A stretch of 64,000 bases of DNA from Opitutales bacterium. GTDB lineage: Bacteria > Verrucomicrobiota > Verrucomicrobiia > Opitutales > Oceanipulchritudinaceae. A program made the translations under genes and the position numbers. The stretch is from contig JAFIGE010000002.1 of the NCBI GenBank assembly GCA_020831585.1, forward strand, positions 1 through 64,000. The letters run 5' to 3'. Under the pieces are notes generated by a model. The model made no database searches. It was not told where the DNA came from and worked only from the letters and a program-made list of their open reading frames with translations. This document shows positions 34,309-41,727 of this stretch, piece by piece. How positions within the stretch are numbered: the first letter of the stretch is position 1; every line of letters starts with the position of its first letter.

Positions 34309-35433
34309 TTAATCGGTCCAGTTTTGAATAAAGGCCGTCGTTTGGTTGAGTGAGGGCGAACGGGCGGTGCGCACATACTGTCCGCTCGTCGCCACGGCCA
34401 CCGTGAGGCAGGCGGGCGGCGTGAGGCCAAGAATCTGCGCGGTGGCAAATCCGGCGTTGAAGTGGTCGCCCGCTCCGGTGGAAATCTTTGGTTTTTCGCA
34501 GAACGGACCGGTGGCATACCAGGCGTCGTCACGCGTGGCGCAAGCGGCTCCGGAGCGAGGGTGGATGACGACACAGGTCATGTCGAGATCCGCGCGGATG
34601 CGGCTGCTCATCGTTTTGAGGGTCTGCGGATCTTCGTCGTCCGGGACGGTGTGGCCGAGGATGCGGCTGACCTGCTTCGCTTCGGCGAGATTGAGGCCCA
34701 GGGTTGCGCTCCCGAAGGAGCGGTAGCGCGACATGATGCTGAGAACGCCGCGGATATCCCCATCGGAACGCTTCGCCGGATCGGCTAGATCGAAAAAGAA
34801 ATAACGCCCGCTCTCCTTGGGCCCCAGGTTGGGGAGGATTTTGGCAAGGATGGCGGAAAGGATATCGCTCATGTGCGGGAGCATGGTCCAGTTGACCAGA
34901 CCGATGAGGTCCGCGCGGGAAATGGCATCGATAAAAGCGCCTTCACCCATGACGTCGACAATGCGGGCGTAGGTAAGTTCATCGAGGCTGGCCATGGAGC
35001 CGAGCATGATCTTGCCATCGTCGAATTCCACCGCGTGCGTGATGCCGGGATCGCAAAGGCTGACCGCCGAGGTTGTCTTCGCAAAATCGTTGAAGACGGA
35101 ATGCACCGGCTGGCCGAGCGCGCCCACGTATTTCACGCCCACGCCGGTGGCGGCGACAGCGTTGGCCATGATAGGGCCGTTTCCGCCGAGTTTCTCCATT
35201 TCCGTGAACAGCTCGATGTTCGCGCTCTTACCGGCGGCGGCGTTGATGCGATTGCCGAACTCGGTGATCTCCCGCATGGGAGTGAAGTTGTCGCCGAAGC
35301 CCGCACGCGTGGCCACGGCCTTTACGATCTTGTCGACAAATCCGTCAAAGCCAAGGAGAGCGTGGCGGCTTGAAGCCGAACCGGCATGTTTGGAAAGCTC
35401 GTTGAGCGTCTGCGTGCGAAATTCTTTAGACAT
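34309..35433 (-). CDS. PfkB-family carbohydrate kinase
   Basis: This 374-aa protein starts at the ATG at 35433, with an excellent GGAGGG 6 nt upstream. Ribokinase-fold motifs are GFDGFVDKIV at the N-terminus, KLGGNGPIMANAVAATG, and the anion-hole/catalytic STGAGDHFNAGF near the C-terminus, whose Asp is the base. The substrate (a sugar or nucleoside) cannot be inferred. It is co-directional with tmk and holB, 102 bp upstream, so it may be read together with them. Confidence 0.87.
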   Translation of the reverse strand: MSKEFRTQTLNELSKHAGSASSRHALLGFDGFVDKIVKAVATRAGFGDNFTPMREITEFGNRINAAAGKSANIELFTEMEKLGGNGPIMANAVAATGVGVKYVGALGQPVHSVFNDFAKTTSAVSLCDPGITHAVEFDDGKIMLGSMASLDELTYARIVDVMGEGAFIDAISRADLIGLVNWTMLPHMSDILSAILAKILPNLGPKESGRYFFFDLADPAKRSDGDIRGVLSIMSRYRSFGSATLGLNLAEAKQVSRILGHTVPDDEDPQTLKTMSSRIRADLDMTCVVIHPRSGAACATRDDAWYATGPFCEKPKISTGAGDHFNAGFATAQILGLTPPACLTVAVATSGQYVRTARSPSLNQTTAFIQNWTD

Positions 35434-35997
35434 GGTAGGCCCTCCGTTTTCTCCCCGTGCTCCCATCTGTCGAGAACATTCCTCTTCGGAGGGTGCCGGA
35501 GAGTGGGTATCCGTGTCGTCACATCACTAAAGTTATCATCCGGCGCGGCGAGTTGGTAGCAAGAGGCTGGGGATCGAGGCGAAGACGTTTCTGCAAACCG
35601 ACTTTGACACCATGCAGGTGGATTTTCTCCAAAGCATCAGCTTGGCCCCGTGGCTTTTTTTTAGATGTTCAGAATATTAAACTAGCGTATTTGAGGATGT
35701 TATCGAGATTGTTGGATGAGTAGGCATTTTTGTCGGCGGTTAAGGTGTGCGTGATTGGTTTGCAGCCACCTCATTTCGAAGGTGTTTCAGAAGAGACGGT
35801 CGGCTTGAAAGCAAGGCGACTTGGACGACCCAATGGCACGAGTGTACTGGGCACGTTTGCGCTGCCGGATGCGCCTGCGGGCGTGCAGCCTCTCCAGATG
35901 AACCGGAAGCCTTCCGGGGAGGCGAAGGGCGAAGACAGGCAATCGACCGTTGTGGTAAAAGGATCGGGACTTTGAGGACACCCCGGCTGGAAGGCCC
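35434..35997. other. Intergenic region with a RAYT remnant
   Basis: The part 35434-35660 shows no gene; it includes the leader of the PfkB gene. The part 35663-35975 is an internally deleted RAYT copy, described separately. The cysH stop follows 20 bp later. Confidence 0.5.
35663..35975 (+). pseudogene. RAYT remnant with two internal deletions
   Basis: The remnant begins with the family's left-end motif (AGATGTTCAGAATATT), and the ATG follows at 35717. It reads MSRHFCRRLRCA*, stop, LVCSHLISKVFQKRR, matching the first ~30 codons of the 46640 copy. It then jumps to the C-terminal part (TWTTQWHE, closest to the copy at the window start), skips the HUH and Tyr regions entirely, and ends with a half-preserved right end (TCGACCGTTGTGGTAAAAGG, about 35943-35962). 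Both catalytic motifs are lost, so it cannot move by itself. Confidence 0.82.
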
Positions 35998-36726
35998 TTA
36001 GATTTGCCAGTCGCCTTGACCGGACATTTCGTGCAAACCGCATTCACGCTTCACGCCGTTAAATCGGGTGGCTTCGGCGTCACCGGCTTCGGCGAGGGTG
36101 CGCGTGCTGTGACGGTCACCAATGCTGACATAACCTTTGTGCCAGAGTGGATGAAAAGGCAGGTCCCGTTCCTTCATGTAATGATAGACCTGTCGCTCCG
36201 ACCAATCGATGATCGGGTGAATCTTGAAGGTGCGGTTTTGCTTCTCCACCACGCGGAGGCTTTGCCGACTGGAAGCTTGGCCTCGCCGCAGTCCACTCAG
36301 CCAGGCCCGCGCACCCAACTCAGTCAGCGCGCGGTTCATTGGCTCCACTTTGTTGATGCGGCCATATTTCTCCAGCCCTTCGCGGCCTTGTGTCCACAAT
36401 TCTCCGTAAAGCGCCTCCTGATGCGCGGCCGACATGCGCGGAACATATGTGAACAGCCGCATCTGCGGAAAGCGCTCCTTCAGCTCATCGGCGAAGCGGT
36501 AGGTTTCCGGAAATAAATACCCGGTGTCGACAAACACCACCGGCGTCTCGGGAGCCACCCCCAGAACAAGATCGAGCATGAGGGCCGACTGCGCGCCGAA
36601 ACTGGTCGACAGAATGATCTCCCCCGCATGCCTTTCCACCGCCCAGGCAATGCGATCGCGCACGTCCTTCGCGGACAACATCGCATTGATTTCCAACAAA
36701 TCTTCCGTCTGTGTTTCGGTTTGCAT
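35998..36726 (-). CDS. cysH: Phosphoadenylyl-sulfate reductase
   Basis: This 242-aa cytoplasmic enzyme reduces PAPS to sulfite with thioredoxin. The motifs are [12 protein letters not shown] (PP-loop), [18 protein letters not shown], and the catalytic ECGLH near the C-terminus. The CC...CxxC cluster cysteines of APS reductases are absent, so it is the PAPS type. It is divergent, 83 bp from cobA, whose siroheme product serves sulfite reductase, so the two likely share a control region. PAPS synthesis and sulfite reductase genes are not in the window. Confidence 0.93.
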   Translation of the reverse strand: MQTETQTEDLLEINAMLSAKDVRDRIAWAVERHAGEIILSTSFGAQSALMLDLVLGVAPETPVVFVDTGYLFPETYRFADELKERFPQMRLFTYVPRMSAAHQEALYGELWTQGREGLEKYGRINKVEPMNRALTELGARAWLSGLRRGQASSRQSLRVVEKQNRTFKIHPIIDWSERQVYHYMKERDLPFHPLWHKGYVSIGDRHSTRTLAEAGDAEATRFNGVKRECGLHEMSGQGDWQI

Positions 36727-36809
36727 CGTCTTCCGGTTTTATTTTTAGGTAAGTGAGGTAAGATACTGGAGATTAAAACTGTGGAAGCAAACCGAAAAAT
36801 CCCGAAAAC

Positions 36810-37580
36810 ATGAAATCTGCTGCACCAGGCAAAGTCTACTTGGTGGGGGCTGGTCCGGGCGATCCGGAATTGCTCACCTTGAAGGCGAAGCGTTTGCTCG
36901 AAACGTGCGATCACGTGGTCTATGATTACCTCGTGAGCGAGAGCCTCCTCGACTGGACGCGTCCCGACTGCCAAAAACACTGCGTGGGCAAGCGGGCGGG
37001 CTTCCATTCGGTGCCGCAGGAGGAAATTGAGCGTATGCTCGTGCGCCTTTCGAGCGACGGAAAGACGGTCGTGCGACTCAAGGGGGGCGATCCGTTTATT
37101 TTCGGACGGGGTGGGGAGGAGGCGCTCACCTTGAAGCGGGCAGGGGTTGCTTTCGAGGTGGTTCCGGCGGTGACGGCGGCTCTTGGTTGTGCCGCTTACA
37201 TCGGTATTCCTCTCACGCACCGGGCTCTCAGTGCCTCGGTGACCTTTTTGAGTGGCCACGAAATGCCGGAAACAGGGGGCCAGACGGCCTCGGTGAACTG
37301 GCGCGCCCATGCGGCGACGGGGGCCACTCTGGTGCTCTACATGGCCATGGGGCAGTTGACCGAAATCTGTGCGGAGCTGATCGCCGGAGGCCGTCCCGAA
37401 ACGACCCCTGTCGCCGTTGTGCAATGGGGCACGACACCCCGGCAGAGGGCCGTGCATGGCACCCTCACCAACATCGGCGAGCGCGTGCGCGCGGCTGATT
37501 TAGGGCCCCCCTCGGTGGTCATTATCGGCGACGTGGCGCGCTTCGGGGACACCCTGAGCTGGTTTGATCCGGTGATTTGA
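36810..37580 (+). CDS. cobA: Uroporphyrinogen-III C-methyltransferase (SUMT)
   Basis: This 256-aa enzyme methylates uroporphyrinogen III twice to precorrin-2, using SAM. The motifs are VYLVGAGPGDPELLTLKAKRLL, VVRLKGGDPFIFGRGGEE (the SAM loop), GIPLTHRALSASVTFLSGH and a TLVLYMAM-type strand. It is a stand-alone SUMT without the CysG dehydrogenase/chelatase domain. The chelatase gene follows 34 bp later, and cysH is divergent. This places it in siroheme synthesis for assimilatory sulfite reduction, though cobalamin use is possible. Confidence 0.95.
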   Translation: MKSAAPGKVYLVGAGPGDPELLTLKAKRLLETCDHVVYDYLVSESLLDWTRPDCQKHCVGKRAGFHSVPQEEIERMLVRLSSDGKTVVRLKGGDPFIFGRGGEEALTLKRAGVAFEVVPAVTAALGCAAYIGIPLTHRALSASVTFLSGHEMPETGGQTASVNWRAHAATGATLVLYMAMGQLTEICAELIAGGRPETTPVAVVQWGTTPRQRAVHGTLTNIGERVRAADLGPPSVVIIGDVARFGDTLSWFDPVI

Positions 37581-37614
37581 CCATCCCCGCATTCCCGAGC
37601 AAACTGAATTCCTC

Positions 37615-38448
37615 ATGCGCACGCTTCTTGTCGATAACGGCTCCCTCCGCCCCGACGCCGTCCTCAATCTCCGGGCGGTGGCGGCGCGGCTCAGCGAGCG
37701 GGTGGGGGAGCGGGTTGATCCTGTTTCGCTCCTTCATTCGAGCAAGATCGATTCGGCGCTGCTCGGGGGTGAACCGGCCCAAACCTGGGAACGCTACACC
37801 AAAGCCTGCCTCGCGGAGGGAGAACGCGCCTTCACGCTGCTTCCCTTCTTCTTCGGACCGACCGGGGCCATCCAGAGCTACATGCCCGAGCGCCTGGCTT
37901 CTCTGCGCAAGCGCTTCGGGAACTTTTCCCTCGCCCGCGCCCCTTTCCTCTTCGATGAAGCGGTCTCCACCGATGCACTGGCGCGCATGGTCGCGGAGAA
38001 TGTTCGACGGACTCTCCGGGAGAAGGGGCTCACCCGCGCTCCCGTGGTTCTTGTAGACCACGGCTCGCCCCTACCTGCGGTTACCTATGTGCGCAACTTC
38101 GTGGCCGGCCAACTCAGCCTGCTCCTCAGTGATTGCATGGAGCGCATCGCGGCGGCTTCCATGGAGCGACGGGAGGGCGACTTGTTCGCCTTCAACGATC
38201 CGCTCCTCGGGCACCAGCTCAGCCAACCCGGCTACAACCGCGGCGACGTCATTATCGCCATGCTTTTCCTTTCCCCCGGCCGTCACGCCGGGCCCGACGG
38301 CGACGTGGCGGAAATCTGTGCCGCCGCCGAGGCTCGTCATCCCGGGCTCCGCTGCCACATGACCGATCTCGTGGGCACCCAACCCGGGATCATCGATCTA
38401 CTCGCCACCCGCTGGACCACCGCGCAGACGGACCCTGTATATTTGTGA
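37615..38448 (+). CDS. CbiX/SirB-type chelatase with two fused half-domains
   Basis: This 277-aa protein has two CbiX-like halves. The first begins LLVDNGSLRP (residues 5-13) with ITLLPFFFGP-like FTLLPFFFGPTG. The second begins VVLVDHGSPLP (His149) with IIAMLFLSPGRHAGPDGDV. The usual HGS metal-site motif is kept in the second half, but in the first half the His is Asn8. It would insert Fe2+ (siroheme) or Co2+ into sirohydrochlorin. Its place behind cobA and beside cysH favours siroheme. A precorrin-2 dehydrogenase gene is not seen in the window. Confidence 0.78.
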   Translation: MRTLLVDNGSLRPDAVLNLRAVAARLSERVGERVDPVSLLHSSKIDSALLGGEPAQTWERYTKACLAEGERAFTLLPFFFGPTGAIQSYMPERLASLRKRFGNFSLARAPFLFDEAVSTDALARMVAENVRRTLREKGLTRAPVVLVDHGSPLPAVTYVRNFVAGQLSLLLSDCMERIAAASMERREGDLFAFNDPLLGHQLSQPGYNRGDVIIAMLFLSPGRHAGPDGDVAEICAAAEARHPGLRCHMTDLVGTQPGIIDLLATRWTTAQTDPVYL

Positions 38449-38532
38449 ATGCGTATACTCAATTGCTCGACCTCCTAATACGTCAAAAAAATAAACCTGG
38501 TTGCATGTGCGGTCGCCTGGCGCATAGCGCAT

Positions 38533-38559
38533 AAAAAAAGCCCGGCACGAGGCCGGGCT
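38533..38559 (-). terminator. Rho-independent terminator of hpf
   Basis: Read on the minus strand, AGCCCGGC pairs with GCCGGGCT (8 bp, 4-nt loop) and is followed by seven T. It is 34 bp beyond the hpf stop. Confidence 0.85.
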
Positions 38560-38592
38560 GAAGGTGAAATCCTTGCGGAAGAGAGAGGGTGA

Positions 38593-38973
38593 TCAGGCAA
38601 TTTTTGCTTTAGGGATGTCGGCAGGGATATCGACATCGTGGGGCGTCTTCCGCTTGATGCGGAAGAGCCGGGACCGCCGCCGGAGCATGCGGTCGAGTTT
38701 GTCCATCACGAGGTCAATCGACTTGTATAGGTCTTCGCTGGCCACTTGGACGATGAGCGGCTTACCGCGAATTTCGATGTGCCCTTTGGCGGAAAATTCC
38801 TCGGTCTTGGTGACATTCTGGGTGTAGCCGAGTTCAAAACGTATGCGGATGATATGTTCCTCATGATCAAAAAGTTTTGCGGATTTGTCCCTCACGATAT
38901 TCTTGAGAGCTTCCGTGAGTTCGAGGTTGTGACCGGAGATGATGATATCATTCGTACGACTGTGCATGGTCAT
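38593..38973 (-). CDS. hpf: Short-form ribosome hibernation promoting factor
   Basis: This 126-aa protein starts at the ATG at 38973 (MTMHSRTNDIIISGHNLELTEALKNIV), with AGAAG 5 nt upstream. The sigma-54 modulation/S30EA domain is recognisable: a strand-helix start, KLFDHEEHIIRIRFELGYTQ, AKGHIEIRGKPLIVQVASEDLYKSIDLVMDKLDRMLRR. It binds the 30S decoding region and inactivates ribosomes in stationary phase. The dimerising long-form C-terminal domain is absent; instead there is a short basic tail (KRKTPHDVDIPADIPKAKIA). Confidence 0.9.
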   Translation of the reverse strand: MTMHSRTNDIIISGHNLELTEALKNIVRDKSAKLFDHEEHIIRIRFELGYTQNVTKTEEFSAKGHIEIRGKPLIVQVASEDLYKSIDLVMDKLDRMLRRRSRLFRIKRKTPHDVDIPADIPKAKIA

Positions 38974-39115
38974 GTGTCTTCTATGTTTGTTGTTTACGTA
39001 AAGCGGACCGGAATGGCCCGTTTTGAAAGAGAAACGAAAAGGCGGAAAAAAATTCCGAAAATTGAAATTGATTGGAGGAGTTGCGGACAGCGGGGGATTG
39101 AGAAACGCTGGGGGA

Positions 39116-39937
39116 ATGGTGCGGTGGCCTTCAATTTGGAATCGATATGCGGCTGCGGTGGTGACCGGCGGCTCATCTGGAATAGGAAACTCCTTCATCA
39201 ATCTTCTTAATAGCTTGGGGAAGGATCAGATGATTTGCAACCTTTCTCGGCGGGAACCCGACGGTTTCGCCGGGAGCCCGCTCCGCGTGCACGTTTCCGT
39301 CGATTTTGCGGCCCGCGGGGCGGTGGCTCCGGCAGCCCGGGCCGTAGTGGAAGCCTTGGAACCGGTGCGCCCCGGGCCGGTCTTGATCATCCACAACGCG
39401 GGTTTCGGCGACTACGGGGCCTTTCCGGCCTCCGGATGGGAGACCCAGCGGCGCTTGCTCGATGTGAATGTGGTGTCCGTCCTCGAATTGACGGCCCACT
39501 GGAAGCCGCTTCTCGAAAAGCGGGGTGGGGCGGTCATTTTGGTGGCGTCGACGGCAGCCTGGCAGCCGACGCCTTGGTTGGCGACTTACGGAGCGAGCAA
39601 GACGTTTCTTTTGAATTGGGGCCTGGCATTGCGGGAGGAATGGCGCGAAGCGGGACTGGGTGTGACGGTTCTTTGCCCGGGACCAACGGAGACGGCCTTT
39701 TTTACCGTTGCGGGCATGGATCAAAAACCCTCCGGAGTCGGCATGCACTCTGCTGATCTCGTGGCGCAGCGCGGCTTGGAAGGATGGGCACGAGGGCGGG
39801 CGGTCGTCGTTCCCGGGGCGCTTAACCAAGTTATGGCGGCTATCTCCTGCCGCCTGCCCCGATCTTGCCAGGGGCGAATTGCGGGAATAATATTGAAGCG
39901 TTTTCGCAAACCACCGTCTAATCGAAAAAGTTCCTAA
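39116..39937 (+). CDS. Short-chain dehydrogenase/reductase (SDR)
   Basis: This 273-aa classical SDR starts at ATG 39116, where upstream residues become low-complexity Lys/Arg. The motifs are VVTGGSSGIGNSF (cofactor loop), IIHNAGFGDYG (NNAG-like) and VASTAAWQPTPWLATYGASK (Ser and Tyr-x3-Lys), then CPGPTETAF. It resembles the YqjQ/DltE-like subgroup that reduces keto or acyl substrates; substrate unknown. It ends 3 bp before the S55-type peptidase gene, so the two may share a transcript. Confidence 0.85.
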   Translation: MVRWPSIWNRYAAAVVTGGSSGIGNSFINLLNSLGKDQMICNLSRREPDGFAGSPLRVHVSVDFAARGAVAPAARAVVEALEPVRPGPVLIIHNAGFGDYGAFPASGWETQRRLLDVNVVSVLELTAHWKPLLEKRGGAVILVASTAAWQPTPWLATYGASKTFLLNWGLALREEWREAGLGVTVLCPGPTETAFFTVAGMDQKPSGVGMHSADLVAQRGLEGWARGRAVVVPGALNQVMAAISCRLPRSCQGRIAGIILKRFRKPPSNRKSS

Positions 39938-39939
39938 CT

Positions 39940-41727
39940 ATGGTCATTTTCATTTTGCATTTTTGCCGGAGGTTGTCGCGCGTTTTGTGTGGGGCGGCTT
40001 TGTCGTTGTGGGTCTTTGGAGGGGAGGGTGCCCTGAGGGCGGAGGTCCCCGAGATTTTTCCAATTGCGGAGATAAAAGAGGGCATGAAGGGAACGTGGCG
40101 AACGGTCGTTCGGGGCACGGAGATTGAGGAGTTCGAACTAAAAATTCTGGGGGTCATGCCGAATGGGCTGGGGCCCGGTCGCGACTCTATTCTTGCTTAC
40201 GCGCTGGACGACCGCAACCGGCTCTCCGGGCCGGTTGCTGGCATGAGCGGCAGTCCGGTCTTCATTGATGGGCGGCTTGTGGGGGCGTATGCTTACGGTT
40301 ATGCGTGGTCGAAGCAACAGGCGATCATCGGTGTCACCCCGATCGAGCAGATGCTCGAGTTGCTGGACTTTCCGCTGGAGCCACCGCCCTTACTGGAAGG
40401 GCAGGCGACCCCGTGGGCCGCCTTCGGCGAGCGCTCTGTGGCGATGCCGGCGGCGATGGAAGGCCCCATGCTCCGCCCCTTGCCCGCTCCGCTGGCACTG
40501 AGCGGTTTTTCGAATGAAACCATCCGCGCGTTTGCGGATGATTGGTCGGCTTTGGGGTTTGATATTGTGCAGGGGGCCAGCGGTGGAAGCGTGGATGCCG
40601 TGAAAAGCGACTTCGCGCCGGGCTCGGCAGTGGCGGCCGTATTGATGTCGGGCGATTTCTCGGCGGCTTCCACGGGAACGGTCACGTGGACCGACGGGGA
40701 GCGCGTCATCGGGTTTGGCCATCCCTTCCGCCAATGGGGTGCGGTAGCTGTGCCCATGGCGGCGGCAGAGATCGTCGCCGTCATGCAGAGCGCGCAGCTT
40801 TCTTTCAAGCTATCGCGGGTGGGTCCGGTGGTCGGGAGTATTTTCCAGGACCGGCTTCCCGGCATTGCCGGGCGCGTGGGTCCGGTTCCGGATATGGTGC
40901 CCGTGACCATTTCGACATCCGGCGCAAGCCCTGACGCCCGTTTCGAGGGCCGTGCTTTTGACCACCCCGCCACGCTGCCAATGATGGTGGCGATGGCGAC
41001 TTTTCAGGCGGCCACGCGTTCAATGGAGGCAGGCGTGGAGCAAACAGTCCGCTTGTCCGGGAGCATTCGTTTCGCCGGGCAGGAACCGATTCTCGTGGAC
41101 GATGTGGGAACCGGCAGTTTGGCCGTCCTGGGGCTGGCCTTTACGCTGCGGGACCAGCTTTCCCGCGTGATGAACCATCCGGCACAGACTCTTCGCCTGG
41201 AGTCCGTCGATCTCCATATCGAATCTTTTGATGCGCGGGCCCAGACCCGCCTTATCGAGGTGCGCCTGCTGCAGGAGCGCGTGACCCGGCGCGGTGGTGA
41301 AGTGAGTTTCGCCGTCGTCACGGAACGTTTTCGAGGTGACCGCCATACAGAAACGGTCACCCTGCCGCTGCCCGATGAGGTGCGTCCGGGGGATCGCCTC
41401 ACACTCCTCGTGACCGATGCCGCCCGCGCCGATGCCGCCGTGGGCGACGCGCAGGGACGGGCCGATTCACCGGTGGCGGTGCTGGCTCAGTGGCGTAACC
41501 GCCGCGCTGCCGACGCCATGTATGTTTTGCTTATTCGCTCGAGCGAAGGAGTGACGGTGGGTGATGTTTCCTTGCGCGATGTGCCGCCCTCGGTTCTGGC
41601 CAGTCTCACGAGCGACACCCGTTTCGCCGCGCGCGACATGCTGCGCGAACGCGTGATTTCCGAACAAGCCCGGCCCACCGTGGGTCCGTTCAGCGGAAAC
41701 TTCCGTCTCACCTTTCGAATTGATTAA
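39940..41727 (+). CDS. Secreted SpoIVB/S55-type serine peptidase-like protein
   Basis: The 595-aa precursor has an N-terminal signal (VLCGAALSLWVFGGEGALRA). At 100-120 it has VAGMSGSPVFIDGRLVGAY, the S55 catalytic-Ser block (Ser103/Ser105), and at 132-141 VTPIEQMLEL. The His block appears much later, at 256-263 (VIGFGHPF, His261). In B. subtilis SpoIVB the order is His first and Ser near the C-terminus, so this protein looks circularly permuted. The C-terminal 300 residues form a beta-rich region of unknown role. The stop directly abuts the next ATG. Confidence 0.75.
   Translation: MVIFILHFCRRLSRVLCGAALSLWVFGGEGALRAEVPEIFPIAEIKEGMKGTWRTVVRGTEIEEFELKILGVMPNGLGPGRDSILAYALDDRNRLSGPVAGMSGSPVFIDGRLVGAYAYGYAWSKQQAIIGVTPIEQMLELLDFPLEPPPLLEGQATPWAAFGERSVAMPAAMEGPMLRPLPAPLALSGFSNETIRAFADDWSALGFDIVQGASGGSVDAVKSDFAPGSAVAAVLMSGDFSAASTGTVTWTDGERVIGFGHPFRQWGAVAVPMAAAEIVAVMQSAQLSFKLSRVGPVVGSIFQDRLPGIAGRVGPVPDMVPVTISTSGASPDARFEGRAFDHPATLPMMVAMATFQAATRSMEAGVEQTVRLSGSIRFAGQEPILVDDVGTGSLAVLGLAFTLRDQLSRVMNHPAQTLRLESVDLHIESFDARAQTRLIEVRLLQERVTRRGGEVSFAVVTERFRGDRHTETVTLPLPDEVRPGDRLTLLVTDAARADAAVGDAQGRADSPVAVLAQWRNRRAADAMYVLLIRSSEGVTVGDVSLRDVPPSVLASLTSDTRFAARDMLRERVISEQARPTVGPFSGNFRLTFRID

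Noticed and set aside
36727-36809. Cobalamin or SAM riboswitch upstream of cobA
   Set aside because: The whole divergent gap is 83 bp, too short for either, and no conserved box is visible.
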